Assembly (NCBI GenBank): GCA_013822395.1
Contig: PNKK01000006.1
Location: forward strand, 33,204 to 97,203
DNA length: 64,000 bases
From: Anaerolinea sp.
GTDB taxonomy: Bacteria; Chloroflexota; Limnocylindria; Limnocylindrales; CSP1-4
Direction: 5' to 3'
Shown here: positions 24,714-33,762 of the stretch, in pieces
How positions within the stretch are numbered: the first letter of the stretch is position 1
How the letters are laid out: each line of letters begins with the position of its first letter
Position numbers and translations under genes: made by a program
The notes under the pieces: model-generated
The model's input: only the letters and a program-made list of their open reading frames with translations
What the model was told of the DNA's origin: nothing
The model's database searches: none

Positions 24714-25582
24714 TCACGATCCGCGCTCGCGCCCGCCGCGCCGGGCAGGCAACGAGGCTTCGCCCGTGGGGGGATGCGAGTGAGACCTCGAGCGGCATCG
24801 TAGAGCGACCGACTCAGGCGCGGCACGATTGGCGCCCGGACCGGTTCATGGTCATCGCCGCGCATCCGGATGACGCCGATTTCGGGCCGGCGGCCACGGC
24901 TGCCCGGTGGATCGATGCCGGATCGGTGGGCTGGCTCGTCTGCTGCACGAGCGGGGATGCAGGCGGTGAGGATCCGGACGCGGACCCACTCGCGCTCGCC
25001 GCGCTCCGCGAATCCGAGCAGCGGGCCGCGGCCGCGATCATCGGCTACGCCGGGGTGAGCTTCCTCCACCAGCCCGACGGCGCGCTCGCCAACGACCTCG
25101 CCCTTCGAGAGCTTCTCGTCCGCGAGATCCGGGCGTTTCATCCGGACGCGGTCCTGGCCACGGACCCGGAGACGCTCTTCTACGGTGACGGCGGGATCAA
25201 CCATGCGGATCACCGGGCCGCGGGGATGGCGGCGGTGGATGCCGTCTACCCGGCGGCGCGAAACCCGATGTCGTTCCCGTGGCTGGCCCAGGAGGGTCTC
25301 GCCGCCCACAAGGTCCGGCGCCTGTACCTGTTCTGGTCCAACCATCCGACCGTCCGCGTCGATGTCAGCGCCACCGTCGAGCGCAAGGTCGGCGCGCTGC
25401 TGGCGCACTCGAGCCAGGTCTACGACCCTGACCGGCTCGGCGAGCGGATCCGCGCCTGGGCGCGCGAGGAGGGCGAACCGATCGGTGTCGCCGCCGGTGA
25501 GGCGCTCCGTCTGATCGTGATCGACGAGGACGCGGACGAGGGGCCGGATTCGGCCGCCGGTCCGGAGGCCGCCAAGGCCTAG
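24710..25582 (+). CDS. PIG-L family deacetylase
   Basis: The protein is up to 290 residues from a GTG overlapping the bcp stop. The catalytic core begins FMVIAAHPDDADFGPAATAARW (~45 onward), the HPDD zinc/general-base motif of LmbE/PIG-L enzymes. CTSGDAGG, LHQPDGALAND and NHADHRAAG (the second zinc-His motif) follow. Relatives deacetylate GlcNAc-inositol, mycothiol/bacillithiol precursors or other amido sugars. The first ~44 residues are not conserved-looking, so an internal start is possible. The gene ends convergently with the next, the two stops overlapping by 4 bases. Confidence 0.85.
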   Translation: MITIRARARRAGQATRLRPWGDASETSSGIVERPTQARHDWRPDRFMVIAAHPDDADFGPAATAARWIDAGSVGWLVCCTSGDAGGEDPDADPLALAALRESEQRAAAAIIGYAGVSFLHQPDGALANDLALRELLVREIRAFHPDAVLATDPETLFYGDGGINHADHRAAGMAAVDAVYPAARNPMSFPWLAQEGLAAHKVRRLYLFWSNHPTVRVDVSATVERKVGALLAHSSQVYDPDRLGERIRAWAREEGEPIGVAAGEALRLIVIDEDADEGPDSAAGPEAAKA

Positions 25583-26769
25583 CTCGATCCGATCGGCGCA
25601 GCGAGAACCGCCCGGGCAACCTCCCACTGGCGCCACAGGAGCTCGAGGTCGAGGGTCTGGGCGCCGACCAGCTCCTGGACCTCGGTGAGCTCGAGCTGCA
25701 CGACTTGCCCGGCGACGAGCTCGTCGGCCGCGACGGTGACCTCGCGGTAGAGTGCGGCGATCTCCTCCTGGGTTGGCCAGGCACGGATTCGCCGCGGCTC
25801 CAGGCCGGCGACCGCTACCGCGGCCGTGAGGTCGCGGTAGCTCGGGATCCGCTCGTCGGCCCAGCCGTCGATCCCGTCGAACCGGAACCCAAGCGCCGCG
25901 AGGGCTTCTGCGATCGACCGGCACTGTGCCGTCGTGAACGTGTCCCAGAACGGGTTACCGACCGGGAAGTCGAGCAGGCCGCGCTCGATCGCCCGGCGGA
26001 TCAGCGCGTCGGCAAGGCCCGCCATCGCCGCCCGCCACGGCCGGCGCAGCGCGTCGTCGGCACCGGCAAGTGCCTTCACCGTGCGGAGGAGCGCGTGACG
26101 GTCGCCGCGCAGGATTCGGACGAGCGCCGGGGTCGCGTCGATGGCCGGTGCGTCCGGTATCCGCCCGGGACCGGCGGTTTCGCCGGACGCCGGCTCGGGC
26201 GCGGACCGCGCCTCCGGGAGCGCGGTCGCAGTCAGCAGGCCGGCCTGCTGCGCCCGCTCGGCGGCGAGCACCGCCTGGATCCGGAGGGCGTCGAGCGAGG
26301 GATCTCGCTCGGGAGGGATCGGGATCGCGCCGGGCGCGGCCCGATCACCCGTCTCGGATGTCGCCGGCGCTGCCGAGGCGGCGGCAACCGACGGCCAAGA
26401 AGGAACAGGCGTTCGAATCCTGATGCCTGGTGCCGGACCGCCGGCGGGCATCGAGAACGCCGTGACGGGGCGCATGACGGGCACGCCGGGCTTGCCCGGC
26501 GCGCCGTACGGGGAAGGCGGCGGCGGATCGGCCCCCGGGGCGTCGCGGTTCAGGTGTCGGCGATCGGCCGGGCCGCCGCGGGCCGGTTCGCCGGGCGCAG
26601 TGAACGCATCCGACGAGAGCGTCGCCGCACGGCGGGGCACCGCGTCGTGCCTGACGGTGAGCCTGACCTCTCCCGGGGGCCGGCCGCCCAGAACCACAAC
26701 GATCGCGGACCCGCTGGCGACGCCGAGCACGAGGCCGAGTGCCAGGAAGGCGAACTCGCTCGCGGTCAT
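25579..26769 (-). CDS. Hypothetical single-pass membrane protein, Pro-rich with helical C-terminal domain
   Basis: The protein has 396 residues. The N-terminal helix (EFAFLALGLVLGVASGSAIVVVL) resembles a signal anchor. About 170 residues of Pro/Ala/Gly-rich, probably disordered sequence follow. A helical domain comes next (ALRRPWRAAMAGLADALIRRAIERGLLDFPVGNPFWDTFTTAQCRSIAEALAALGF, broken here by eye into several helices) that ends in a predicted amphipathic stretch (EVTVAADELVAGQVVQLELTEVQELVG). No family is recognised. The ATG at 26769 has a strong GGAAGGACGGGAG purine run in front. It is divergent from the respiratory operon, with 261 bases between (26770-27030) and no other gene seen there. 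Confidence 0.65.
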   Translation of the reverse strand: MTASEFAFLALGLVLGVASGSAIVVVLGGRPPGEVRLTVRHDAVPRRAATLSSDAFTAPGEPARGGPADRRHLNRDAPGADPPPPSPYGAPGKPGVPVMRPVTAFSMPAGGPAPGIRIRTPVPSWPSVAAASAAPATSETGDRAAPGAIPIPPERDPSLDALRIQAVLAAERAQQAGLLTATALPEARSAPEPASGETAGPGRIPDAPAIDATPALVRILRGDRHALLRTVKALAGADDALRRPWRAAMAGLADALIRRAIERGLLDFPVGNPFWDTFTTAQCRSIAEALAALGFRFDGIDGWADERIPSYRDLTAAVAVAGLEPRRIRAWPTQEEIAALYREVTVAADELVAGQVVQLELTEVQELVGAQTLDLELLWRQWEVARAVLAAPIGSS

Positions 26770-27030
26770 CTCCCGTCCTTCCCGGTCGGACACCTCCTCC
26801 GACCGTCATCCCGCCGGAGCGTAGCTGCGACGGGTGGGCGCGTCAACCTGATTCCCACCCAATTCCCGGCATCATTCCCGAACCGAGTGCCCGTTTGCCG
26901 TGCATCGAGCGCCGCTTTGCCGAAGCGCTCCGGTGGATGGTAGATTCGGGATGCCGGCTGCCGTCCCCGCCGGTCGTTCCGTTCCGCCCCTCTCCGGCAG
27001 CTCCCCCGACGAGAAAGGCACGACCGCGTC

Positions 27031-28866
27031 TTGGCTCTCGACCCGTACCAGGAGTTCCTCGTCCAGCCCGTCGACGCCTCGTGGTTGCAGTGCAACATCG
27101 AGTGCCAGGAGGCGTGCCCGGTCGGGACGAACTGCCGCGGCTACCTGAACCTCGCGGCCGAGGGCCGGTTCGAGGAGGGCTACATCCTGTCGCGGGAGCC
27201 CAATCCCGTGGCGGCGATGTGCTCGTACGTCTGCTCCGCCCCGTGCGAGCGCGCCTGCCGGCGCGGCGACATCGACCGCCCGCTCGCGATCCGGGCCATG
27301 AAGCGATTCCTCGTCGAATGGCACGAGGCTTCCGGGATCCCGGACGTCATGCCCCACATCGAGCCGCGCGCCGAGCGCGTCGCCGTCATCGGAGCCGGCC
27401 CGGCGGGCATCTCGGTCGCCCGTGAGCTGGCGATGAAGGGGTACGGCGTCGACGTCTACGACAGCCTGCCGTACGGCGGCGGGACGATGCTCATCGGTGT
27501 GCCCGCCTTCCGGCTCCCGCGCGAGGCCATCGAGATGGACATCCGTCTGGTGGAGCGGCTCGGCGTCCGATTCCACTACAACACGACGATCGGCCAGGAC
27601 CTGACGTTCGAGGACCTCCAGCGCGACCACGACGCCATCGCCATCACCGCCGGCGCGATGCATGCCGTGGCCCTGGACGTACCCGGCGCTGATCTCGAGG
27701 GCGTGGACTACGGCGTCGACTTCATGAAGCGCGCCAACCTCGGCCAGGAGCTGACGGTCGGGCGAGACGTCGTGGTCATCGGCGGCGGCTACACCGCAAT
27801 GGACTGCTCACGGACCGCCCTCCGTCACGGTGCGGATCGGGTCTCCATCGTGTACCGCCGGACGCGCTCCGAGCTCGTCGTCGACGAGGAGGAGCTCGGC
27901 GAGACCGAGCGCGAGGGCGTCCGAATGGAGTTCCTGGCCAGCCCGGTCGAGGTCCTCGGGGAGAACGGCCACGTCACGGGCGTCAAGTTCGTTCGCAATC
28001 GCCTCGGCGCGCCGGACGCCTCCGGCCGTCGCTCGCCTGTCCCGATCGAGGGCTCCGAGTTCGTCATTCCGGCCGACGTCGTCATTCCGGCCGTCTCCCA
28101 GGCCGCGGACCTGACGTTCCTCCCGGTCGAGTCCGCGTTCGAGGTCAATCGCGGACGGGTCAAGGTGGACCCGGCGACGTATGCAACGAATGTCCGCGGC
28201 GTCTTCGCCTGCGGCGACTTCGTCACCGGCCCCACGACCCTCATCGAGGCCGCCGGCCACGGCAAGAAGGCCGCCTATGCCATCGATCGCTACCTCGCCG
28301 GCCGGAACGACGTCACGGTGGCGGTGAACGTGAAGGTCACCAGCTCGTGGCGCCACGAGATGCCCGAGCTCTACGACGTGCTTCCGCGCCAGCACATCCC
28401 AATGGTCCCGCTGATGGAGCGGATGCCGTCGACGGACCCGTCGATCAACTTCACGACCCCGGTCGAGCTGGGCTACGACGCGACCGGCGCGGTCGCCGAG
28501 TCGACGCGCTGCCTGATGTGCAACTACAACATCTGGTTCGATCCGTTCCGGTGCGTGCTGTGCGGCGCCTGTGCCGATGTCTGCCCGGAGGGCGTCATCC
28601 ACATGGTGGACCTCAACCAGATGAAGAGCGAGGGCCTCCTCCCCGAGATCGAGGAGGCGTACGGCTGGGAGAACGGCGCGGCAATGATCCTCGACGAGGA
28701 GCGTTGCATCCGCTGCGCGCTGTGCGTCAAGCGATGCCCGTTCGACGCCATTACGATGGAACGGTTCGAGCTCCAGGAGGTCTCGAGCGACGGACGGCTC
28801 TACAAGGAGTCGTACCGAGACGCCCAGCTGGCCGGAACCGCCGGCGTGGCAGGAGGATCCAGGTGA
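27031..28866 (+). CDS. FAD-dependent, multi-4Fe-4S oxidoreductase (GltD-like + ferredoxin domain), head of the bc-complex operon
   Basis: The protein has 611 residues. Residues ~15-95 form the Fer4_20 domain of glutamate-synthase small subunits ([15 protein letters not shown] and [13 protein letters not shown]). An FAD/NAD(P) pyridine-nucleotide oxidoreductase core follows ([18 protein letters not shown] ~117, [17 protein letters not shown] ~245, [20 protein letters not shown] ~390). The C-terminus has two ferredoxin motifs ([14 protein letters not shown] and [13 protein letters not shown]). There is no glutaminase partner, so it is not glutamate synthase. It begins at a TTG with GAGAAAGG upstream, and its stop overlaps the cytochrome b gene. 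The likely role is passing NAD(P)H or ferredoxin electrons towards quinone or the cytochrome complex (inference from context). Confidence 0.85.
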   Translation: MALDPYQEFLVQPVDASWLQCNIECQEACPVGTNCRGYLNLAAEGRFEEGYILSREPNPVAAMCSYVCSAPCERACRRGDIDRPLAIRAMKRFLVEWHEASGIPDVMPHIEPRAERVAVIGAGPAGISVARELAMKGYGVDVYDSLPYGGGTMLIGVPAFRLPREAIEMDIRLVERLGVRFHYNTTIGQDLTFEDLQRDHDAIAITAGAMHAVALDVPGADLEGVDYGVDFMKRANLGQELTVGRDVVVIGGGYTAMDCSRTALRHGADRVSIVYRRTRSELVVDEEELGETEREGVRMEFLASPVEVLGENGHVTGVKFVRNRLGAPDASGRRSPVPIEGSEFVIPADVVIPAVSQAADLTFLPVESAFEVNRGRVKVDPATYATNVRGVFACGDFVTGPTTLIEAAGHGKKAAYAIDRYLAGRNDVTVAVNVKVTSSWRHEMPELYDVLPRQHIPMVPLMERMPSTDPSINFTTPVELGYDATGAVAESTRCLMCNYNIWFDPFRCVLCGACADVCPEGVIHMVDLNQMKSEGLLPEIEEAYGWENGAAMILDEERCIRCALCVKRCPFDAITMERFELQEVSSDGRLYKESYRDAQLAGTAGVAGGSR

Positions 28867-29591
28867 GTTTCCTCGAGCGGGTGGACAGCACCATCCGCCG
28901 CAGCCCGGTCTGGCGGTCGCTGTTCCGCAACCCGTACCCGAACGACGAGCGGTCGAGGGCTTACGCGGTCATGAACAACGTCTTCTTGCACCTCCACCCG
29001 GTGCGGGTCCGCCAGCACGCGGTGAAGTTCGCCTACACCTTCTGCCTGGGCGGGCTGTCGTTCTTCCTGTTCCTCGTCCTGACCGTGACGGGCGTCTACC
29101 TGATGTTCTTCTACGTCCCGTCGGCGACGCAGGCATATACGGACATCCTGGACATTCAGACGCGGGTCGCGTTCGGCCTGATGACCCGGAACATCCACCG
29201 GTGGGGCGCCCACCTGATGGTGTTCTTCGTCTTCCTCCACATGATGCGAGTCTTCTACCACGGCGCCTACAAGCCGCCCCGCGAGTTCAACTGGGTCGTG
29301 GGGGTCGTCCTGCTCTTCCTGACGATCATGTTGAGCTTCACGGGCTATCTGCTGCCGTGGGACCAGATCGCCTACTGGGCGATCACGATCGGCTCGAACA
29401 TGGCCGGCTACGCGCCGCTCTTCAACGTCCCGGGCAAGGTTCTCCTCCTGGGCGGCCTGGAGGTCGGCCAGAACACCCTGCTCAGGTTCTACGTCCTGCA
29501 CATCATGGTTTTCCCGCTCGTTGCAGCAATCTTCATGGCCGTCCACTTCTGGCGAATCAGGAAAGATGGAGGAATCAGCGGACCGCTGTGA
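28863..29591 (+). CDS. Cytochrome b6-like subunit (N-terminal half of cytochrome b)
   Basis: The protein has 242 residues, starting at a GTG that overlaps the preceding stop (GTGA). Four membrane helices carry the two bis-His heme b pairs: [35 protein letters not shown] (helix B ligands and the PRE-W loop, written in part) and [26 protein letters not shown] (helix D ligands). It ends [11 protein letters not shown], like cytochrome b6. The downstream gene supplies the C-terminal (subunit IV) half, so cytochrome b is split as in b6f and menaquinol-type complexes. It takes electrons from membrane quinol and passes them to the Rieske protein. Confidence 0.93.
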   Translation: MSFLERVDSTIRRSPVWRSLFRNPYPNDERSRAYAVMNNVFLHLHPVRVRQHAVKFAYTFCLGGLSFFLFLVLTVTGVYLMFFYVPSATQAYTDILDIQTRVAFGLMTRNIHRWGAHLMVFFVFLHMMRVFYHGAYKPPREFNWVVGVVLLFLTIMLSFTGYLLPWDQIAYWAITIGSNMAGYAPLFNVPGKVLLLGGLEVGQNTLLRFYVLHIMVFPLVAAIFMAVHFWRIRKDGGISGPL

Positions 29592-29690
29592 ACGACCGAC
29601 GCGTGCGTTCGCCGCTCCGCGCCGTCACTCACGCACGTTCGAGTGCGCTCGTGACGGTGCTCGCGCCGGCCTTCGCCTCGGCCGCCACAT

Positions 29691-29801
29691 CGGCCCCAAC
29701 TGCCGGTAGATGGGGGGCCCAATTGCAGGTTCCATGGGCGGCCCCAACTGCCGGTAGATGGAGGGCCCAATTGCAGGTTCCATGGGCGGCCCCAACTGCC
29801 A
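29691..29801. repeat. 48-base tandem repeat (2.3 copies) between cytochrome b halves
   Basis: Copies run 29691-29738 and 29739-29786, differing at one or two positions, with a partial third at 29787-29801 that breaks off where the subunit IV start region begins. Each contains GGCCCCAACTGCCGGTAGAT and GGGCCCAATTGCAGGTTCCA. The 226-base gap (29592-29817) has no other gene. Position inside an operon suggests an mRNA-processing, stability or translation-control element. Confidence 0.9.
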
Positions 29802-29803
29802 GA

Positions 29804-29819
29804 ATGAGCAGCTGCTCAT
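29804..29819. promoter_or_regulatory. 16-base perfect palindrome overlapping the subunit IV start codon
   Basis: ATGAGCAGCTGCTCAT is self-complementary over its full length, and its last two bases are the first two of the ATG at 29818. It occupies the place where a Shine-Dalgarno sequence should be, and no other SD is visible. As RNA it would form an 8-bp hairpin or dimer burying the start; as DNA it could be an operator. Either would control the C-terminal half of cytochrome b. Confidence 0.6.
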
Positions 29820-30435
29820 GACCGATACCAAGAAGCCCGAGGAGACACGGGTCGTCCTGCCCGTCGACCCGACCAGACGGACGGAGATCGACAAGCAGCG
29901 GGTGCCGATGTCGGCGCGCCCGTACCGGCTCCTCGCGCTGGTCAAGCAGGACGCCGTCGTCCGCGTCCAGAAGGAGCCGGACGACACGGTCATGACCTGG
30001 CCGCACCTGCTCTCGATCGAGTTCCTGGCGGCCGGCGTCATGAGCATCTTCCTGCTCCTGATGGGGCTGTTCATCAATGCGCCGCTGGAGGAGCTCGCAA
30101 ACGGCAACGTGACGCCCGCGGTCGCCAAGGCGCCGTGGTACTTCCTGGGTCTCCAGGAGCTGCTTGCCTATTTCCATCCCGCGGTCGCAGGAGTCCTCGT
30201 GCCCACCTTCGTCCTCGTCGGCGCCGCGCTCCTGCCGTACGTGGACCGCGGCAACATCAATGCCCACCACCCGGCTGAGCGGAAGACGGCCGTCGTCCTC
30301 TTCACGCTGTTCGCTATCCTGGGCCTCACGGTGACCTTCATCGGCATCTTCTTCCGGGGTCCCGGTTACAGCTTCGTCATCCCGTACCTGCCGTTCTTCG
30401 AGAACAGCGTGAACGGGCTCCACTTCGCTCTCTGA
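29818..30435 (+). CDS. Cytochrome b C-terminal half (subunit IV-like)
   Basis: The protein has 205 residues. A ~50-residue hydrophilic N-terminus (TDTKKPEETRVVLPVDP...) precedes three helices: the first around VMTWPHLLSIEFLAAGVMSIFLL, then KAPWYFLGLQELLAYFHPAVAGVLVPTFVLVG, where PWYFLGLQEL replaces the PEWY-type quinol-site motif in the form seen in menaquinol bc complexes, then TAVVLFTLFAILGLTVTFIGIFF. It completes the quinol-oxidation site with the b6-like subunit. The ATG at 29818 is preferred over an upstream in-frame ATG inside the repeats because conserved sequence starts here; 48-base repeats keep frame, so an N-terminal extension cannot be fully excluded. Confidence 0.88.
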   Translation: MTDTKKPEETRVVLPVDPTRRTEIDKQRVPMSARPYRLLALVKQDAVVRVQKEPDDTVMTWPHLLSIEFLAAGVMSIFLLLMGLFINAPLEELANGNVTPAVAKAPWYFLGLQELLAYFHPAVAGVLVPTFVLVGAALLPYVDRGNINAHHPAERKTAVVLFTLFAILGLTVTFIGIFFRGPGYSFVIPYLPFFENSVNGLHFAL

Positions 30436-30463
30436 ATCGAGAACCAAGGATCCGAGGCCAACC

Positions 30464-31141
30464 ATGAGCAACTACCACGTGGAATCGGTTGACAAGCCGC
30501 AGGCGCTCACGAAGGAGGCGCTCAAAAGCCTCCGGAACCACCCCGTCCAGGGCATGTCCCGCCGGCGCCTCCTCCGGGTGTCGCTCGGCGGCGGCATCGC
30601 CCTCTGGCTGACAGAGATGGCCGGCGGGTTCCTGAACCTCTTCTGGCCAAACCTCGAGGGCGGCTTCGGCGACGCGCGCTTCAAGATCGGGACGCTGGAA
30701 GACGTGAAGCTCAAGGCGTCCACGATCCCGGTGGCGTCCGGCTTCCCGGCGTACGTCGCCGACGCGCGCGCCTTCATCGTCCTGGTCGACCCGGCCCGGC
30801 AGGCGTTCCTGCCCGGCGAGGATGCCCAGGGTGACGGGACGGCGCTCAACGTTCGGGCGCTCTACCAGCGCTGCCCGCACCTCGGCTGCAAGCCGAACCC
30901 GTGTCTGAAGAACTACTGGCTGGAATGCCCGTGCCATGGCTCGCGCTACGACCGACTCGGCATCAAGGCGGCCGGCGCCCAGTACGGCCCCGCGCCCCGG
31001 AGCATGGACCGGTTCGCAATGACGGTCGAGGCCGACGGGACGCTCTACCTGAATACCTCGAAGATCACCCTTGGCCCGCTCCCCGTCGCCGTCGGCCAGC
31101 CGGGGATCATTCCGCCGAAGAGCCCGACGGGCTGCATCTAG
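30464..31141 (+). CDS. Rieske iron-sulfur protein
   Basis: The protein has 225 residues. An N-terminal segment with SRRRLLRVSLGGGIALWLTEMAGG looks like a Tat-type signal anchor. The Rieske fold carries both cluster loops: CPHLGCKPNPC (first Cys-His plus the disulfide Cys pattern) and CPCHGSRYD. It would shuttle electrons from quinol at cytochrome b to the cytochrome c protein encoded next, on the outer face of the membrane. It follows subunit IV by 28 bases within the operon. The 86-base gap after it contains a GAGGAG SD for the next gene. Confidence 0.94.
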   Translation: MSNYHVESVDKPQALTKEALKSLRNHPVQGMSRRRLLRVSLGGGIALWLTEMAGGFLNLFWPNLEGGFGDARFKIGTLEDVKLKASTIPVASGFPAYVADARAFIVLVDPARQAFLPGEDAQGDGTALNVRALYQRCPHLGCKPNPCLKNYWLECPCHGSRYDRLGIKAAGAQYGPAPRSMDRFAMTVEADGTLYLNTSKITLGPLPVAVGQPGIIPPKSPTGCI

Positions 31142-31227
31142 ACCTGGACCTGGACCGCCCGGAATCGGACATCTCGACCGCCCGGGCCCAGACCGCCTGA
31201 ATCGATAGCCGTCCACCGAGGAGCCCG

Positions 31228-32286
31228 ATGACCGACCAGCCCGGCCGCGAGCCCGAGCAGCGCCTTCCCGCCCGCCGTCCGCCGAGCGAGGAGGCGCCGG
31301 CGGCGCGATTCTCCGCGCCCGAGTCGGCCCACCCGAGCGAGCTCAGCCCGGAGCGCGCCGCGAAGATCGTCAGGCAGTCGGCGAGCGCCCGGTGGATCGG
31401 CTTCCTCGTGGTGTGCGTCGTGATCGTGTTCATGATGATCTACTACTTCTACGAGGTCGGCGCCCCGCTCGGCCTGTCCACGCCACGGCTGGAGGCCCAG
31501 GCACAGAGACAGGAGGTGACGGCCGTCGAGCGTGGCTACAACATCTACCAGGCGAACTGCGCCCGCTGCCATGGCCCGAACGGCCAGGGGACGAGCGGGG
31601 GCTACGTCGGCCCGGTTCTCAACGACCAGATGAAGCTGTTCGACCACCTGAATGCGACGTATCTGAAGAACGTTCTCCAGGTCGGCGGCCGGTATGTCTG
31701 CGGAGACCCGAACAGCCTGATGCCCGTCTGGGCGGACACCAACGGCGGATCGCTCAATTACCGGCAGATCGAGGAGCTCATCGCGTTCATGCGCGCCCCC
31801 TCGACGGAGGAGTACGTGGTCCGCAATCCGGAGCTGAACGAGCCGGTCATCGGGCCGGACGGCGAAGTCGAAACGTTTCGCGGCTGGGTGGACCCGAGCT
31901 TCATCCCGGATCCGAGCGCGACGCCGGTGCCCGCCTGCTGGAGCGGTGGCGGTGGTGGTGGCGCCACTCCGGCGCCCGGGGAGTCGCTCCCGCCCGACGC
32001 GCAGATCGTCAAGGTCACGGCCGAGGGGATCGCCTTCGACGTCAAGGAGCTGACGATCGACGCCGGCAAGACCTGGGCCATCGACTTCGTCCAGAAGGAT
32101 GCGGGTGTCGGCGGCCACAACGTGGAGATCCGGACGCCGGACGGGACGACCGTGTACAAGGGCACCATCCTGACCGATCCTGGCGAGATCACCTACGTCA
32201 TTCCGGCCCTCGACCCAGGGACCTACACCTTCCTCTGCACGGTCCACCCGATCCCGGCGATGACCGGCACGCTCATCGTCAGGTAG
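31228..32286 (+). CDS. Membrane-anchored cytochrome c - cupredoxin fusion
   Basis: The protein has 352 residues. A long Pro/Glu-rich cytoplasmic N-terminus leads to one helix (WIGFLVVCVVIVFMMIYYFYEV, ~56-77). A monoheme cytochrome c domain follows (ANCARCHGPNGQGTSGGYVGP with distal Met in NSLMPVW), then a Gly/Pro linker (SGGGGGGATPAPGE). A type-1 copper domain ends the protein, with ligands His in GGHNVEI and Cys-His-Met in FLCTVHPIPAMTG. It likely takes electrons from Rieske and hands them through copper to a terminal acceptor. The SD GAGGAG precedes the ATG at 31228. Fusion of heme c and cupredoxin in one subunit is uncommon. Confidence 0.92.
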   Translation: MTDQPGREPEQRLPARRPPSEEAPAARFSAPESAHPSELSPERAAKIVRQSASARWIGFLVVCVVIVFMMIYYFYEVGAPLGLSTPRLEAQAQRQEVTAVERGYNIYQANCARCHGPNGQGTSGGYVGPVLNDQMKLFDHLNATYLKNVLQVGGRYVCGDPNSLMPVWADTNGGSLNYRQIEELIAFMRAPSTEEYVVRNPELNEPVIGPDGEVETFRGWVDPSFIPDPSATPVPACWSGGGGGGATPAPGESLPPDAQIVKVTAEGIAFDVKELTIDAGKTWAIDFVQKDAGVGGHNVEIRTPDGTTVYKGTILTDPGEITYVIPALDPGTYTFLCTVHPIPAMTGTLIVR

Positions 32287-32295
32287 GCCAGGACG

Positions 32296-33762
32296 ATGGC
32301 GCAGGCTCTCCCCGCAGGCACCCCGATCCGGCGCCGCCGAGCCCTCATGGGGCTCCTCGACGCCGACGGCTGGGGGTGGGCGTCGGTCAAGGCGGCGGTC
32401 TGGTTCGTCCTGATCATCCTCCTGCTCGCGTACATCCCCGACCGCGCCTACTACTTCACGGTCAACCGGACGGTCGACCTGGGCCTGCTGGCCTGGTCGC
32501 CCGTGAACTTCTGCCCGGCCGAGAACAGGGGCCTGCCCTGCCCGGCGCCGGTTGGCGCCGTGATCCCGTGGGAGCCGTCTCCGACCGAGCTCTCCCTGCC
32601 GGGGCCACGTACGGATGCCGCCGTGGCCCAGCTCGGGAAGCGCCTGCTCGTTGTCGGCGGCTCGGATGGGACGGCCGCGACGGCGACGACCTATGTCGCC
32701 GACCTGAAGGACGGCACGTTCGGGGCCTGGTCGGAGGGCCCGACCCTCCCGGAGGCGCGGACCGACGCCTCCATCGTGGTCGTCGGGAGCTCGGCCTACC
32801 TGCTCGGCGGCTCGGATGCCGGCGGCAAGCCCACAGACACGGTCTGGACACTGCCCGTGGATACGGAGACGTCTGCGCTCGGAGCATGGACACCGGTCGA
32901 GGGTGTGACGCTGCCGGAGACCCGCACGGGGCCGGCCGCGATCGCCGTCTCGGACGGACTCGTGGTCGCCGGCGGCCGCGGACCGGACGGAAACCCAGCA
33001 GCCACGGTCTGGAAGGCGAATGTCGACACGAAGGGTGCTCTCGGGGCCTTCGCGGCCCAGGCCGAGCTGCTCGTACCGGTCGCGGACGCCACGATCGCCC
33101 AGGTCGGCGATTACCTCTGGCTCTACGGGGGCTCAGACGCGACCGGCCCGGTCGGAGCCGTCCAGCGAGGCAGCCTCGACGTCCCGCCGACGACCGCGAC
33201 GCCGGGGCCGAACCCCGTGCCGGCCCCGCTCCAGGTCCTCCAGTGGGCGATCGGCGATGCCTACAACCTGCCGGGCGCCCGGTCGGACGCGGCCGGCTTC
33301 GCCGCCAACGGCACGCTCTACGTCGTGGGCGGAGCCGATGGGTCGGGCGCGCGGCGGGAGCTCTACTGGTCGGTCCCGAACGGGGACGGCACGCTGCCCG
33401 GCTGGAAGCATCTCGACCAGACGGATCTTCCGGTCGGCCTCGAGGGCGGCTCGGCCATCGTGGCCGGCTCGAACGTCATGATCATCGGCGGTTCCACGCA
33501 GGACGGTGTCCTCGCCAGCGCGGTCCGCGCGAATCTGGCCCCCCAGGAGCCATTCTTCCAGGCCGGTCTCGCCGGCGTCGTGGTGCCGGCCCTCAGGATC
33601 GAGGGCGAGATCGGGCAGCAGCTGGGCTACCTCAGCGCGGCCGGTGCGGGCACCTTGAACTTCGCGATCCTGCTGTTCATCGGCTGGGCCTTCGCGCACC
33701 GGGAAACCGTGCGCGGCTGGGTCGAGCGGCGGCGAGCCCGCCGCCGCGGCCGCGCGGGCTGA
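32296..33762 (+). CDS. Kelch-repeat beta-propeller protein with terminal membrane helices, last gene of the bc operon
   Basis: The protein has 488 residues. The N-terminal helix (AAVWFVLIILLLAYI) and C-terminal helix (GAGTLNFAILLFIGWAFAH) flank an external propeller of about six kelch blades, each with a PRTDA/ARTDA turn and a VVGGSDG/LLGGSDA Gly-Gly pair (about residues 105-420). A Cys pair near the start (NFCPAENRGLPCPAP) could form a disulfide. It starts 9 bases after the cytochrome c-cupredoxin stop. No heme or metal motif is seen, so a structural, assembly or partner-docking role in the complex is inferred. I know no characterised bc complex with such a subunit. Confidence 0.8.
   Translation: MAQALPAGTPIRRRRALMGLLDADGWGWASVKAAVWFVLIILLLAYIPDRAYYFTVNRTVDLGLLAWSPVNFCPAENRGLPCPAPVGAVIPWEPSPTELSLPGPRTDAAVAQLGKRLLVVGGSDGTAATATTYVADLKDGTFGAWSEGPTLPEARTDASIVVVGSSAYLLGGSDAGGKPTDTVWTLPVDTETSALGAWTPVEGVTLPETRTGPAAIAVSDGLVVAGGRGPDGNPAATVWKANVDTKGALGAFAAQAELLVPVADATIAQVGDYLWLYGGSDATGPVGAVQRGSLDVPPTTATPGPNPVPAPLQVLQWAIGDAYNLPGARSDAAGFAANGTLYVVGGADGSGARRELYWSVPNGDGTLPGWKHLDQTDLPVGLEGGSAIVAGSNVMIIGGSTQDGVLASAVRANLAPQEPFFQAGLAGVVVPALRIEGEIGQQLGYLSAAGAGTLNFAILLFIGWAFAHRETVRGWVERRRARRRGRAG

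Noticed and set aside
29758..29817. Longer subunit IV starting inside the 48-base repeat
   Set aside because: In frame, but the added residues derive from the repeat and lack an SD; the ATG at 29818 fits the family better. It is kept as an open alternative in the entry.
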